From: an uncultured Bacteroidales bacterium
GTDB taxonomy: Bacteria > Bacteroidota > Bacteroidia > Bacteroidales > Bacteroidaceae
DNA length: 64,000 bases
NCBI GenBank assembly: GCA_902787555.1
Contig: CADAGO010000020.1
Span: 62,001-126,000, forward strand
Direction: 5' to 3'
Below the pieces are notes generated by a model, which worked only from the letters and a program-made list of their open reading frames with translations, was not told where the DNA came from and ran no database searches. Shown one piece after another: positions 41,445 to 51,111 of this stretch (the stretch's first letter is position 1; each line of letters opens with the position of its first letter). The position numbers were made by a program, and so were the translations under genes.

Positions 41445-41891
41445 ATGGAATTACATAATTTAAAACCAGCTGAAGGCTCTACTCATACAGGTAAACGTGT
41501 CGGACGTGGTTACGGCTCTGGAAAGGGACGTACAGCAACCCGTGGTCATAAAGGAGCTAAAGCACGCTCTGGTTACAAGAAGAAAATTGGTTTCGAAGGA
41601 GGTCAGATGCCTTTGCAGCGTCGTGTACCTAAGTTCGGCTTTAAGAATATCAACCGTGTAGAGTACAAGGCAATCAACCTGTCAACACTCCAGAAATTGG
41701 CAGATGATAAGAACCTCTCAAAGATTGGTATCGCTGAACTGATAGAAGCTGGTTTTGTGAATTCAAAACAGTTGGTTAAGATTCTTGCTAATGGAGAGTT
41801 GACTTCAAAGTTAGAAGTTGAGGCTCATGCCTTCTCTCAGAAAGCAGAAGCTATCATAACTGAAAAAGGTGGTAATGTTGTAAAACTCTAA
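41445..41891 (+). CDS. rplO: 50S ribosomal protein L15
   Basis: L15 (148 residues) has the Gly/Lys-rich N-terminal extension (VGRGYGSGKGRTATRGHKGA) and GGQMPLQRRVPKFGF. It is 4 bp before secY. Confidence 0.98.
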   Translation: MELHNLKPAEGSTHTGKRVGRGYGSGKGRTATRGHKGAKARSGYKKKIGFEGGQMPLQRRVPKFGFKNINRVEYKAINLSTLQKLADDKNLSKIGIAELIEAGFVNSKQLVKILANGELTSKLEVEAHAFSQKAEAIITEKGGNVVKL

Positions 41892-41895
41892 GCAA

Positions 41896-43251
41896 ATGGG
41901 AAAAGCAATAGATAAACTTAAGAACATTAAGTTAGTAAAGACGATATCTAATATTTGTAAGATTGAAGATTTGCGTACGCGTATCTTGATCACAATCGCT
42001 TTTGTCGCAGTATACAGGTTTGGGTCGTATATCGTACTTCCTGGTGTGGATACTGCTGCTTTGGAAAGTTTGTCTAAGCAGACAGAAGGTGGATTGATGT
42101 CTTTGCTTGATATGTTTTCAGGTGGCGCATTCTCCAAGGCATCCATTTTTGCACTTGGTATCATGCCATACATCTCTGCATCTATCGTTATGCAGTTGTT
42201 AGGTATTGCTGTCCCATATTTCCAGAAAATGCAACGTGAAGGAGAAAGTGGAAGAAGGAAAATGAACCAATATACCCGTTATCTTACTGTGGGTATCCTT
42301 ATTCTGCAAGCTCCTACATATTTGTTTAATCTTTACAAAACCACAAATGGAACTGCTATCTACTCGAGCATTGATTGGACGATGTTCTACATCACTTCAA
42401 CCATTATTTTGGCAGCAGGCAGTATGTTCATCTTGTGGTTGGGCGAAAGAATTACAGACAAAGGTATTGGTCAAGGTGTATCACTCATCATCATGATTGG
42501 TATTATCGCACGATTCCCGCAAGCAATTACTCAGGAATTCCTGACACGTTTCGAATCTATTGGTCAAGGAGGTTTGATCGGCTTCTTGGTTGAGTTCGTA
42601 GTATGGCTTGCAGTGATAGCTGCCGCAATCTTGTTGGTTCAAGGTGTTCGCCGAGTGCCAGTTCAATATGCTAAACGCGTTGTAGGTAACCGTCAGTATG
42701 GAGGTGCACGTCAGTACATTCCGCTTAAACCATATGCTGCGAATGTGATGCCTATCATCTTTGCACAGGCAATCATGTTTATCCCTATTACGGTTGCACA
42801 GTTCATGGGAGCTAATCAGAATGCATTTATGATGCAGCTGCTCGACAACACAAGTGTAGTTTACAATGTGATCTTCGCAGCATTAATCATCATATTTACA
42901 TATCTGTATACGGCTATTACTATCAATCCTACTCAAATGGCAGAGGACATGAAGCGCAATAATGGATTTATTCCAGGTGTGAAACCAGGAAAGAGTACGG
43001 CTGATTATCTTGATGGTATCATGTCTCGTATTACATTCCCAGGTTCATTGTTCTTGGCCTTAATTGCTGTCTTGCCTGCATTTGCAAGCTTGTTTAATGT
43101 GCAGCGTGAATTCGCTCAGTTCTTTGGAGGCACGTCATTGCTGATTCTTGTTGGTGTTGTATTAGATACGCTTCAGCATATTGAGAGTCATCTGTTGATG
43201 AGGCATTACGACGGTCTTTTGGATTCTGGTCGTATCCGTGGCGCACATTGA
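41896..43251 (+). CDS. secY: Protein translocase subunit SecY
   Basis: SecY is the channel of the Sec translocon in the inner membrane. The 451 residues hold ten membrane segments, with FRFGSYIV-like first helix (VYRFGSYIVLPGV), the plug region, and the conserved cytoplasmic loops (RRVPVQYAKRVVG, NNGFIPGVKPGKSTADYLD). It lies in its usual place after rplO. Confidence 0.97.
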   Translation: MGKAIDKLKNIKLVKTISNICKIEDLRTRILITIAFVAVYRFGSYIVLPGVDTAALESLSKQTEGGLMSLLDMFSGGAFSKASIFALGIMPYISASIVMQLLGIAVPYFQKMQREGESGRRKMNQYTRYLTVGILILQAPTYLFNLYKTTNGTAIYSSIDWTMFYITSTIILAAGSMFILWLGERITDKGIGQGVSLIIMIGIIARFPQAITQEFLTRFESIGQGGLIGFLVEFVVWLAVIAAAILLVQGVRRVPVQYAKRVVGNRQYGGARQYIPLKPYAANVMPIIFAQAIMFIPITVAQFMGANQNAFMMQLLDNTSVVYNVIFAALIIIFTYLYTAITINPTQMAEDMKRNNGFIPGVKPGKSTADYLDGIMSRITFPGSLFLALIAVLPAFASLFNVQREFAQFFGGTSLLILVGVVLDTLQHIESHLLMRHYDGLLDSGRIRGAH

Positions 43252-43270
43252 TTTGTAAAGCATTTTTAGG

Positions 43271-44059
43271 ATGATTTATCTTAAAACAGATGATGAAGTA
43301 GAACTTCTGCGAGAGGCCAATCTCTTAGTGGGAAAGACCCTCGCAGAATTAGCCAAAATAATAAAGCCAGGTGTTACCACCCGCCAGTTGGATGTTTTAG
43401 CGGAAACATTTATAAGGGATCACGGTGCAGTTCCAACATTCAAGCACTTCCCAAATCCCTATGGCGACCCTTTTCCTGCCAGCATTTGTACTTCTGTGAA
43501 TGAACAGGTCGTACATGGCATTCCTAATGATGTTCCACTTAAAGACGGAGATATCGTGTCTGTGGATTGTGGAACGAAGTTGAATGGCTTTTGTGGTGAT
43601 TCTTGTTATACCTTTGCTGTAGGTGAAGTTTCTGACGAGGTCAAGGCTTTGTTGAAAACGACGAAAGAAGCATTATATAAAGGTATAGAGCAGGCAGTCG
43701 TAGGACACCGATTAGGAGATATTTCCTATGCTGTCCAGAATCATTGCGAGAGTCACGGATATGGTGTTGTAAGAGAATTTGTGGGGCATGGCATTGGAAA
43801 AGAAATGCACGAAGATCCTCAAGTGCCCAATTATGGGAAACGCGGTAATGGCATTATGCTCAAGAATGGATTGTGCATTGCAATCGAGCCGATGATTACG
43901 CTCGGTCAGAAAGAAATCTATATGCAACAGGATAAATGGGGTATAGTGACGCGTGATTCGAAAGTTGCCGCACATTATGAGCATACAATTTGTGTGCGAA
44001 AGGGTAAGGCAGATATTTTGTCATCGTTTAAAGAAATAGAAGAAATTATTCAAGAATAA
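43271..44059 (+). CDS. map: Type I methionine aminopeptidase
   Basis: Map removes the initiator methionine from nascent proteins. The 262 residues carry the metal ligands: two Asp in [20 protein letters not shown], His in [14 protein letters not shown], Glu in [10 protein letters not shown] and Glu in AHYEHTICV. The order secY-map-infA-rpmJ is the usual one in Bacteroidota (adk is absent). Confidence 0.97.
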   Translation: MIYLKTDDEVELLREANLLVGKTLAELAKIIKPGVTTRQLDVLAETFIRDHGAVPTFKHFPNPYGDPFPASICTSVNEQVVHGIPNDVPLKDGDIVSVDCGTKLNGFCGDSCYTFAVGEVSDEVKALLKTTKEALYKGIEQAVVGHRLGDISYAVQNHCESHGYGVVREFVGHGIGKEMHEDPQVPNYGKRGNGIMLKNGLCIAIEPMITLGQKEIYMQQDKWGIVTRDSKVAAHYEHTICVRKGKADILSSFKEIEEIIQE

Positions 44060-44069
44060 TCATTTTAAT

Positions 44070-44288
44070 ATGGCTAAGCAGTCAGCAATAGAGCAAGATG
44101 GAACAATTGTAGAAGCATTGTCTAATGCAATGTTCCGGGTTGAATTAGAAAATGGTCATGAGATTATAGCGCATATCTCTGGAAAAATGAGAATGCACTA
44201 CATCAAAATCTTGCCAGGCGATAAAATCAGGGTTGAGATGTCTCCTTATGACCTTTCAAAAGGAAGAATCGTTTTTAGATATAAATAA
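44070..44288 (+). CDS. infA: Translation initiation factor IF-1
   Basis: IF-1 (72 residues) is an OB-fold factor occupying the A site during initiation. [20 protein letters not shown] and [19 protein letters not shown] are typical. Confidence 0.98.
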   Translation: MAKQSAIEQDGTIVEALSNAMFRVELENGHEIIAHISGKMRMHYIKILPGDKIRVEMSPYDLSKGRIVFRYK

Positions 44289-44298
44289 TCAACTGCAT

Positions 44299-44415
44299 AT
44301 GAAAACAAAAGCATCTTTAAAGAAACGTACTCCTGATTGCGTTATAGTAAGACGTAAGGGTCGTCTGTTTGTAATTAATAAGAAGAACCCTAAGTATAAG
44401 ATGCGTCAGGGATAA
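44299..44415 (+). CDS. rpmJ: 50S ribosomal protein L36 (zinc-free form)
   Basis: The 38-residue protein ([20 protein letters not shown], then [18 protein letters not shown]) is L36. It has only one Cys and lacks the CxxC zinc ligands, the C-minus form usual in Bacteroidota. The ATG at 44299 gives the family start; the frame is open further upstream inside infA. Confidence 0.96.
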   Translation: MKTKASLKKRTPDCVIVRRKGRLFVINKKNPKYKMRQG

Positions 44416-44452
44416 AATTCAAGCCAAGTAGATAAGTAAAACAATTTAAGAT

Positions 44453-44833
44453 ATGGCAATAAGAATTGTAGGTGTAGACCTCCCACAAAACAAGAGAGGC
44501 GAAATTGCGTTAACATACATCTTTGGTATCGGACGCAGTAGCTCCGCAAAAATATTGGAAAAGGCAGGAGTTGATAAAGATTTGAAAGTAAAAGACTGGT
44601 CAGACGATCAGGCAGCAAAGATTCGTGAAATCATTGGTGCTGATTATAAGGTAGAAGGTGACCTTCGTTCAGAGATTCAGCTAAACATCAAGCGTTTGAT
44701 GGATATCGGCTGTTATCGTGGAATCCGTCACCGTATCGGACTTCCTGTTCGTGGTCAGAGCACAAAGAATAATGCTCGTACCCGTAAAGGAAAGAAAAAG
44801 ACTGTTGCAAACAAGAAAAAGGCTACTAAATAA
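44453..44833 (+). CDS. rpsM: 30S ribosomal protein S13
   Basis: S13 (126 residues) contacts P-site tRNA and the intersubunit bridge. [20 protein letters not shown] and [20 protein letters not shown] are diagnostic; the tail is Lys-rich. Confidence 0.98.
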   Translation: MAIRIVGVDLPQNKRGEIALTYIFGIGRSSSAKILEKAGVDKDLKVKDWSDDQAAKIREIIGADYKVEGDLRSEIQLNIKRLMDIGCYRGIRHRIGLPVRGQSTKNNARTRKGKKKTVANKKKATK

Positions 44834-44842
44834 TAAATAATT

Positions 44843-45232
44843 ATGGCAAAGAAAACAACTTCTGCTAAGAAGAGAAATGTCAAAGTTGGTGCTCAGGGAC
44901 AGCTTCATGTTCACTCATCATTCAACAACATTATTGTTACTTTGGCAAACAGTGAGGGCCAGGTTATTTCATGGTCTTCTGCAGGTAAAATGGGCTTTAG
45001 AGGTTCCAAGAAGAATACTCCTTATGCAGCACAGATGGCCGCTCAAGATTGTGCCAAGGTTGCATACGACTTGGGCTTGAGAAAAGTCACCGCTTATGTT
45101 AAAGGTCCAGGCAATGGACGAGAGTCTGCTATTCGTGGCTGTTGTGGTGTTGGAATTGAAGTGACAGAAATTGTTGACGTTACTCCACTGCCACACAATG
45201 GTTGTCGTCCTCCTAAGAGAAGAAGAGTATAA
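44843..45232 (+). CDS. rpsK: 30S ribosomal protein S11
   Basis: S11 (129 residues) lies on the platform. [20 protein letters not shown] and [16 protein letters not shown] identify it. A 102-bp gap follows, the largest inside the alpha part. Confidence 0.98.
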   Translation: MAKKTTSAKKRNVKVGAQGQLHVHSSFNNIIVTLANSEGQVISWSSAGKMGFRGSKKNTPYAAQMAAQDCAKVAYDLGLRKVTAYVKGPGNGRESAIRGCCGVGIEVTEIVDVTPLPHNGCRPPKRRRV

Positions 45233-45269
45233 ACATTAAGTAAATTGCATTACGGAGTGTATTTGTAAG

Positions 45270-45292
45270 ACGGCATCATTCCTTTCTGCCGT
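45270..45292 (+). promoter_or_regulatory. Hairpin in the rpsK-rpsD gap
   Basis: ACGGCA and TGCCGT form a perfect 6-bp stem around an 11-nt loop, in the middle of the unusually long gap before rpsD. S4 controls its own operon in other bacteria, so an S4-binding leader is possible. No known S4 pseudoknot is recognised. Confidence 0.35.
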
Positions 45293-45334
45293 TGCGGCTG
45301 CACACGAAGTAAATGCCAAAAATAAAGATTTAAT

Positions 45335-45940
45335 ATGGCAAGATATATTGGCCCTAAATCAAGAATCTCTCGTCGTTTCGGAGAGGCAATATTTGGACCT
45401 GATAAGGTGTTATCAAAGAGAAACTATCCTGCAGGTCAACATGGCAACAATCGCCGCAAGAAGTCTTCAGAATATGGACTTATGCTTGCTGAGAAGCAGA
45501 AAGCAAAGTACACTTATGGAGTCCTTGAGCGTCAGTTCCGTAATCTGTTTGAAAAGGCTGCATCAACCGATGGAGTAACAGGTGAAGTCCTGCTCCAGAG
45601 CCTTGAGGCACGACTTGATAACGTTGTATATCGTCTTGGAATAGCTCCAACAAGAGCTGCTGCTCGCCAGTTGGTAAGCCATAAGCACATTACAGTTGAT
45701 GGACAGGTTGTGAATATTCCTTCATATTCTGTAAAACCAGGTCAACTGGTTGCTGTTCGCGAAAAGTCTAAGTCTCTTGAAGTGATTGCCGCATCATTAG
45801 CAGGCTTTAACCACAGCAAGTACCCATGGATTGAGTGGGACGAAAATGCCAAAGGTGGCAAGCTTCTGCATATGCCAGAGCGCGCAGACATTCCAGAGAA
45901 TATTAAAGAACAGATGATAGTCGAGTTGTACTCTAAATAA
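45335..45940 (+). CDS. rpsD: 30S ribosomal protein S4
   Basis: S4 (201 residues) nucleates 30S assembly. [20 protein letters not shown] and the S4 RNA-binding domain ([37 protein letters not shown]) are clear. Confidence 0.98.
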   Translation: MARYIGPKSRISRRFGEAIFGPDKVLSKRNYPAGQHGNNRRKKSSEYGLMLAEKQKAKYTYGVLERQFRNLFEKAASTDGVTGEVLLQSLEARLDNVVYRLGIAPTRAAARQLVSHKHITVDGQVVNIPSYSVKPGQLVAVREKSKSLEVIAASLAGFNHSKYPWIEWDENAKGGKLLHMPERADIPENIKEQMIVELYSK

Positions 45941-45949
45941 TAATTAACA

Positions 45950-46942
45950 ATGGCGGTATTAGCATTTCAAAAACCCGAGAAAGTAATAATGTTGGAAGCC
46001 GACGACAAGTGCGGAAAATTCGAATTTCGCCCTTTGGAGCCAGGTTTTGGTATTACTATAGGTAATTCGCTGCGCCGCATCTTATTGTCTTCATTAGAGG
46101 GCTTCGCCATCAATACAATTCGTATTGCCGGGGTAGAACACGAGTTTTCTACAGTCCCAGGAGTCAAAGAAGATGTAACCAACATTATTTTGAATCTTAA
46201 AAAAGTAAGATTCAAACAAAATGCCGATGGAATAGAGTCCGAAAGAGTCTCTATTGTAATCGAGAAAGAAACAGAGTTTAAAGCTGGGGATATTAACAAA
46301 TATCTTACAGGATTTGGAGTGTTAAATCCTGAATTGGTCATTTGTCATTTAGATCCAAAAGCGACATTAGAGATTGAACTTAACATCAATAAAGGTCGAG
46401 GATATGTTCCTTCAGAGGAGAACAGGCAGTATTGTAAGGAAATCAACGAACTGGCTATCGACTCCACTTATACTCCAATACGCAATGTCAAGTTTTCTGT
46501 AGAGCCCTATCGTGTTCAGCAGAAGACTGACTATGACAAATTGGTGATTGAGATATTAACTGATGGTTCTATTCATCCAAAAGACGCATTGAAAGAAGCT
46601 GCGAAGATTCTGATTTACCACTTCATGCTCTTCTCTGATGAGAAGATTACATTAGATAATAATGATTTGGATGGTACAGAAGAGTTTGATGAGGAAATAT
46701 TGAGAATGCGTCAGCTGCTGAAGACTAAGCTTACAGACATGAACCTTTCTGTTCGTGCTCTTAATTGCTTGAAGGCAGCGGAAGTCGACACGCTTGGTGA
46801 TTTGGTTAAATTCCAAAAGAGCGATTTGCTCAAATTCCGTAATTTTGGTAAAAAATCTCTTACTGAATTAGATGATCTTCTCGAGCATCATGGATTGTCA
46901 TTCGGAACAGACACTTCTAAGTATAAATTAGAAAAAGATTAA
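45950..46942 (+). CDS. rpoA: DNA-directed RNA polymerase subunit alpha
   Basis: Alpha (330 residues) dimerises to assemble RNA polymerase, and its C-terminal domain contacts promoter DNA and activators. The N-terminal domain shows [20 protein letters not shown]. The C-terminal domain shows [20 protein letters not shown] and [18 protein letters not shown]. Confidence 0.98.
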   Translation: MAVLAFQKPEKVIMLEADDKCGKFEFRPLEPGFGITIGNSLRRILLSSLEGFAINTIRIAGVEHEFSTVPGVKEDVTNIILNLKKVRFKQNADGIESERVSIVIEKETEFKAGDINKYLTGFGVLNPELVICHLDPKATLEIELNINKGRGYVPSEENRQYCKEINELAIDSTYTPIRNVKFSVEPYRVQQKTDYDKLVIEILTDGSIHPKDALKEAAKILIYHFMLFSDEKITLDNNDLDGTEEFDEEILRMRQLLKTKLTDMNLSVRALNCLKAAEVDTLGDLVKFQKSDLLKFRNFGKKSLTELDDLLEHHGLSFGTDTSKYKLEKD

Positions 46943-46948
46943 GCAAAG

Positions 46949-47449
46949 ATGAGACATAATAAAAAATTCAATCATCTGAGTCGTACAGCATCACACAGAG
47001 CTGCAATGTTGTCAAATATGGCAACCTCATTAATTCTTCACAAGAGAATTACGACGACTCTTCAAAAAGCAAAAGCTCTTCGTGTTTATGTGGAGCCATT
47101 GATTACAAAGGCAAAGGACGATACGACAGCTTCTCGTCGAGTAGTATTTAGCTATTTGCAGAACAAGTATGCTATCACTGAGTTGTTTGGTCCAGTAGCA
47201 ACTAAGGTTGGAAATCGTCCAGGTGGCTATACACGAATTATTAAGCTCGGCAAACGTGCTTCTGACGATGCAGATATGGCATTCATCGAGTTAGTTGACT
47301 TTGATGAGAATATGGCAAAGACTGCTAAGAAGGCTACACGTACACGCCGTTCTAAGAAGTCTGCACCAAAGGCAGAGACTCCGGAAGCAGTAGCTACAGA
47401 AACTGCAGCAGATGCAGCAGCTCCAGCCGAAGAAAAAGCAGCAGAATAA
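46949..47449 (+). CDS. rplQ: 50S ribosomal protein L17
   Basis: L17 core features ([40 protein letters not shown]) are followed by a Lys-rich then Ala/Glu-rich tail ([16 protein letters not shown]). This brings it to 166 residues, longer than the roughly 125 of E. coli; such low-complexity tails are seen in Bacteroidota. It is the last gene of the supercluster. Confidence 0.97.
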   Translation: MRHNKKFNHLSRTASHRAAMLSNMATSLILHKRITTTLQKAKALRVYVEPLITKAKDDTTASRRVVFSYLQNKYAITELFGPVATKVGNRPGGYTRIIKLGKRASDDADMAFIELVDFDENMAKTAKKATRTRRSKKSAPKAETPEAVATETAADAAAPAEEKAAE

Positions 47450-47473
47450 GTTTTGCCACAAACTTTTCAATAG

Positions 47474-47507
47474 AAAGCTATGCATGATTTGTGCATAGCT
47501 TTTTTTT
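47474..47507 (+). terminator. Terminator of the ribosomal supercluster
   Basis: AAAGCTATGCA pairs with TGCATAGCTTT around a 7-nt loop and runs into a T-tract, 24 bp after the rplQ stop. It is a classic intrinsic terminator. Confidence 0.88.
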
Positions 47508-47561
47508 GTCTGCCATTTAAACCAAGAAATATGCTAACGTCTTTTTCTTAACTCTACACGA

Positions 47562-47922
47562 AACTCTAAACTTTTAACCCAAATCGGTCATTAGCGTTAT
47601 GAGATAATAGTTTTTAATTTTTGAATAGATGTTTCGCTGATTTGAGGGCGCAATGGGGTACCATTGTAACCGAAAAGCGGTGAAACAGATGACAAAAAGA
47701 AAACATATTTGCGCGTAACAGCCTAATGACCAATTTGGGTTTAAATATAGGTGTTCAAAATTTGAATCGATTCATTCGATCGATTGAATCGATTCAACTC
47801 ATCCATTGAATCGATTCAAATTTCTGACAGTATTAATTGTGTTTCAGTTAGTGACTGGAAACAACGTCTAGAAAACCAGGATAAAATGCACCCTCAAAAA
47901 CCGTGAGTTAACTCAAATCATC
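47562..47922. repeat. Intergenic palindrome-array repeat, copy 2
   Basis: This is a second copy, same orientation, of the repeat at 4646-4872. It is split by the MITE-like insertion at 47578-47739. The palindromes TTGAATCGATTCA(A/T) start at 47762, 47784 and 47806, again an exact 22-bp period. The spacers are TCGATCGA and CTCATCCA; the latter is the reverse complement of TGGATGAG in copy 1. Outside the spacer the flanks (AACTCTAAACTTTTA, AATATAGGTGTTCAAAA, GTCTAGAAAACCAG, CCGTGAGTTAACTCAAATC) run in the same direction in both copies. Confidence 0.85.
47578..47739. mobile_element. 162-bp MITE-like element with 17-bp inverted ends and TTTAA target duplication
   Basis: The ends are CCCAAATCGGTCATTAG and, reversed, CCCAAATTGGTCATTAG (16 of 17 identical). 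The element is flanked on both sides by TTTAA (47573-47577 and 47740-47744). The paralogous sequence in copy 1 reads ACTTTTAAATATAGG with a single TTTAA and no insert, so it is an empty site. The element has no coding capacity and would need a transposase supplied in trans. An internal CAATGG/CCATTG inverted repeat lies near 47651-47666. Confidence 0.8.
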
Positions 47923-47958
47923 GATCGAGTTAACTCAGAAGACAAATCGAGTTAACTC
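47905..47958. repeat. Array of three GAGTTAACTC palindromes with 22-bp period
   Basis: GAGTTAACTC occurs at 47905, 47927 and 47949, exactly 22 bp apart, with unrelated 12-bp spacers. It directly follows the other palindrome array of copy 2. In copy 1 only the first unit (4855-4864) survives before the IS-like end. Confidence 0.8.
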
Positions 47959-48472
47959 ACGTATTTTATACACTGATTTATATACTGACGAAAAGGGCTG
48001 AAACTCCAAATAGATTCCAGCCTAAATCTTTATTCCGGCTTAATATTTTGCGGATAGTAGTTCTCTCGAAATAGCGTATTAGTTTAATCTCTTTTCTGTT
48101 GATAATTTGTATAAAAACTGTAATTGATTTTACACATCTTTCGGCATTTGGAATCCAGCTGATTGTGACAACTCTTTTTGAAAAAAGCCTATATTGTTTT
48201 TCTAAACGTGCTTTTTGAGGTTTCGCTTTCTATAAGAAAGCAGAATGCTGTCAATTATATGCTTTTTGTTTGTGAATGAATAATTCCTCCTTTTCATGAT
48301 TAAAGACTATGTCTTTGATGCTAAAGCGATACTTTTTAACTATTTTATGAATAAAATAGAGGCAGACAAGCATTTTTTTGTTAAAATATATTATCTATTC
48401 AAAAAAAAATAGCTAAGTTTGTACACCAATAAATGCTAAAGGTACCAAATATTTATTAACAACGGATTTAAA
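47959..48472. other. AT-rich non-coding stretch before the CotH gene
   Basis: No ORF, tRNA or mobile gene is seen. Three small perfect hairpins lie here: GCTTTCT/AGAAAGC (48225-48241), AAAGAC/GTCTTT (48302-48316) and CTATTTTAT/ATAAAATAG (48340-48359). Their role is unknown; with the -7 box at 48414 they lie upstream of the CotH transcript and could be regulatory. Confidence 0.5.
48414..48421 (+). promoter_or_regulatory. -7 box upstream of the CotH gene
   Basis: TAAGTTTG matches TAnnTTTG and lies 51 bp before the start at 48473. No TTTG is found at the -33 distance. Confidence 0.4.
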
Positions 48473-50926
48473 ATGAGACTTGCAAGCAAAATTTTATTCT
48501 TTTTGACAGCCATAGTGATGGCTTGTCCTTCCGTTGCTCAAAATTGGTATATGATAAACACTCATTCCGACTCTAAGTACAATTATAATTGGAGTTTCCC
48601 TTATGAAATAAGTCAGTTCCCTTATTCCGATTTCTCGTCTGACGGCCGCTCTTTCCGTATGTTTGCAGGAGAGTCTGATGAAGATGCAGCAAACTATGTC
48701 CCCTATGCTATTTCAATGATTGATAGTGTAACATTCGTTGATGAAATGCCTGAAGAGCTTCAGTCGCATAACAAGTATCAGGTTTATACATTAAGTGTTA
48801 CGACTAAGGGTCAAGTGGGAGTTCATTCAAGGGAACAGTACGTAGATTGCGTCGTTTCTTTGGATGGTAAAGATGGCTATAATTGGTATTCTGGCACTGG
48901 TAGCATTCGTGGACGAGGAAATTCAACTTGGAGTATTTACCCCAAAAAGCCTTATCGTATTAAGTTGAATGAAAAGCATAAGGTTTTGGGATTGGCAAAG
49001 GCAAAGAGTTGGGTGCTGTTGGCTAACTATCGCGACCTTACAAGTATGATGAATACATATGTATTTGAGGTTGCACGTTGGATGGGTATGCCTTATGTGA
49101 ATCATACTCGTTTTGTGGAGTTGTTTATTGATGGTAAATATGAGGGCTTGTATCAACTGACAGAACAAGTACAGCAAGGCGCTAATCGTGTAGATGTGTC
49201 AGATACGAAAGGTATTTTGCTGTCTATGGATAAGGACGACGGTCCAGAGCTTAGTCCGGAGTCGACCGACAACTTCTGGTCAACAGTTTATAATTTGCCT
49301 ATGTGTGTGAAGCACCCAGATGAAGTGACCGCAGTTCAGCTTGATTCCATCAAGGCTGTGTTTGCAGAGTTGGAGAGTGTTATTAAGGCAGTTGATTATC
49401 AAGCACTTGATTCACTGATGGATATGCGTTCGTTCATGACAATGGCAATGATTCAGGAACTTGTTGAGAATGTCGAGATTTGTGCACCACGTAGCATTTT
49501 TATGTACAAAGACGGCACAGGCAAGTGGGCTATGGGCCCGTTCTGGGATTGGGATGCAGGCTTCGACTTTGACTGGGGGACATTCTATGATGGCAACATC
49601 TTCCGTTATTTCAACGATTATCGCGAATTGGTTTTGGGCACAGATCCTGCAAACCGTAAAGGACAATATGGTGCTACTCCACGATTCTTCACTGATATGT
49701 TTAAATCAGATCGTTATACCAAAGAGTATAAAGAGCTGTGGAATTCTGTGAAAGATTCGATTGTTGATCACAGTTGGGCTATAGTGGAACAATATGTGGT
49801 AGAACTCAACAAGGGTGCATACAATCGCAATAAAATGCGTTGGCCAATTGTGGAAAACTCTTCTTGGTGGCAACCAGCGACCTATGATGTGAACCAAGAG
49901 CTGTCGAAGATGAAGACATGGCTCGATAATCGTGTTGCGTATCTCGATCAGGTTATCAATGCTTACCCTCAGACGGGGTCTGAAGAAATTGAGGAGCAAC
50001 CAGAGTATGGCATCTTGAATACGTTCATTTCTGGTAACAATATTGACATTTATGCAATGTTGAGTCTTGCCGATGGTTATTCTCAGGCGGCGTATATCGA
50101 GATCAGTCCAAATACGTTGGCAGAAATGTTAGGTCTGTCAATAAATGATTTTAACAACGCACAGGTTAGGTTGAGCGCACTCAATGCCAACGGTTCAACA
50201 GGCGGCCATACTGCACAGGGCGCGTGGGGTGCTTGGTTTGATGATAAAGGCAATGTGGAAAATTATGGTGGCAATTCTCGCGTGTTTATAGAACCGAAGA
50301 ATCTCAGTACCAGCGATGTGTATAGCTGGAACTATGGTTGTCATCCGAATAATTGCCAAAAAGGAGACCAATATGTTGCTACCATGCGTTATGCTATAAC
50401 ACGAAACAGACAGACAGCATACGTGACAGTATCTGTTCATTTCGGTATTGACTGCATACCTACAGGCACTTATGATGATGTCAACGTAGACCCATCGCTT
50501 TATTCATGGCGTAATATGCAGAAAGTTGGTGAAGAAACTATTACTAAGTCATTTGACATGGGTTCTGTGGACGCCTACAGCAAACAGCCGATTTCTATCA
50601 ACCTGAATGCCATACAGGCAAAGTTCCCCGAAGGAGCAACGGTTGATGACCTTAAATACATGGCATGCACAGATATCAAGACGGGTGAGCTGACCTCAAG
50701 CTTAACTTCTTCTAACGGTTTTTACTTGATGTTTGACGGAACCGCCACTTCCTGGGGCAAAAGTGAGTGTAAAGTGGGATACAATCCAAGTACAAGTACT
50801 TTGGATTTTGCCTATACTTCAGATCTTGAAGCACCAGCCAGCGGCAGTAAATGCACTGCGAGTGTCTTTCTCGTATACGATGATCGATACTATTATAAGT
50901 TCAAAATGGATATCACATTGAATTAA
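48473..50926 (+). CDS. Secreted CotH-kinase-family protein with C-terminal DUF4859-like domains
   Basis: The 817 residues begin with a signal peptide (ILFFLTAIVMACPSVAQ). A short module ends in SMIDSVTFVDE. The CotH domain lies at about residues 125-490: GRGNSTWSIYPKKPYRIKL, LLANYRDLTSMMNTYVF and FWDWDAGFDFDWGTFYD. CotH proteins are atypical kinases that phosphorylate secreted proteins in spore coats; the WDWDAGFD stretch corresponds to the metal-binding site. Two beta-rich domains follow (about 515-665 and 680-817), resembling DUF4859. It lies 185 bp before the fasciclin/SusCD genes on the same strand. The substrate is unknown; neighbouring surface lipoproteins are candidates. Confidence 0.85.
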   Translation: MRLASKILFFLTAIVMACPSVAQNWYMINTHSDSKYNYNWSFPYEISQFPYSDFSSDGRSFRMFAGESDEDAANYVPYAISMIDSVTFVDEMPEELQSHNKYQVYTLSVTTKGQVGVHSREQYVDCVVSLDGKDGYNWYSGTGSIRGRGNSTWSIYPKKPYRIKLNEKHKVLGLAKAKSWVLLANYRDLTSMMNTYVFEVARWMGMPYVNHTRFVELFIDGKYEGLYQLTEQVQQGANRVDVSDTKGILLSMDKDDGPELSPESTDNFWSTVYNLPMCVKHPDEVTAVQLDSIKAVFAELESVIKAVDYQALDSLMDMRSFMTMAMIQELVENVEICAPRSIFMYKDGTGKWAMGPFWDWDAGFDFDWGTFYDGNIFRYFNDYRELVLGTDPANRKGQYGATPRFFTDMFKSDRYTKEYKELWNSVKDSIVDHSWAIVEQYVVELNKGAYNRNKMRWPIVENSSWWQPATYDVNQELSKMKTWLDNRVAYLDQVINAYPQTGSEEIEEQPEYGILNTFISGNNIDIYAMLSLADGYSQAAYIEISPNTLAEMLGLSINDFNNAQVRLSALNANGSTGGHTAQGAWGAWFDDKGNVENYGGNSRVFIEPKNLSTSDVYSWNYGCHPNNCQKGDQYVATMRYAITRNRQTAYVTVSVHFGIDCIPTGTYDDVNVDPSLYSWRNMQKVGEETITKSFDMGSVDAYSKQPISINLNAIQAKFPEGATVDDLKYMACTDIKTGELTSSLTSSNGFYLMFDGTATSWGKSECKVGYNPSTSTLDFAYTSDLEAPASGSKCTASVFLVYDDRYYYKFKMDITLN

Positions 50927-50967
50927 TATAAATATTAACATTAATAACCAATTAAACAATTCAAAAA

Positions 50968-51021
50968 ATGAACAAAGAAACAAAAACAAGATGGTTTTAC
51001 ATACCCATAGACGATAGCTGA
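50968..51021 (+). CDS. Possible 17-residue leader peptide or gene remnant
   Basis: An ATG with a leader like that of the neighbouring genes (AACAATTCAAAAAATG) opens a frame of 17 codons (MNKETKTRWFYIPIDDS) ending in TGA, in the gap between the CotH and fasciclin genes. It could be a leader peptide or the stump of a lost gene. There is no independent support that it is translated. Confidence 0.25.
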   Translation: MNKETKTRWFYIPIDDS

Positions 51022-51111
51022 AGTTCAGTAAGTTATCGAAGAGTGATAAAAATGATGTTGAATAATCAAAAAATTATATATCAAAATCAATAATTAATAA
51101 TTCTAAAAATT

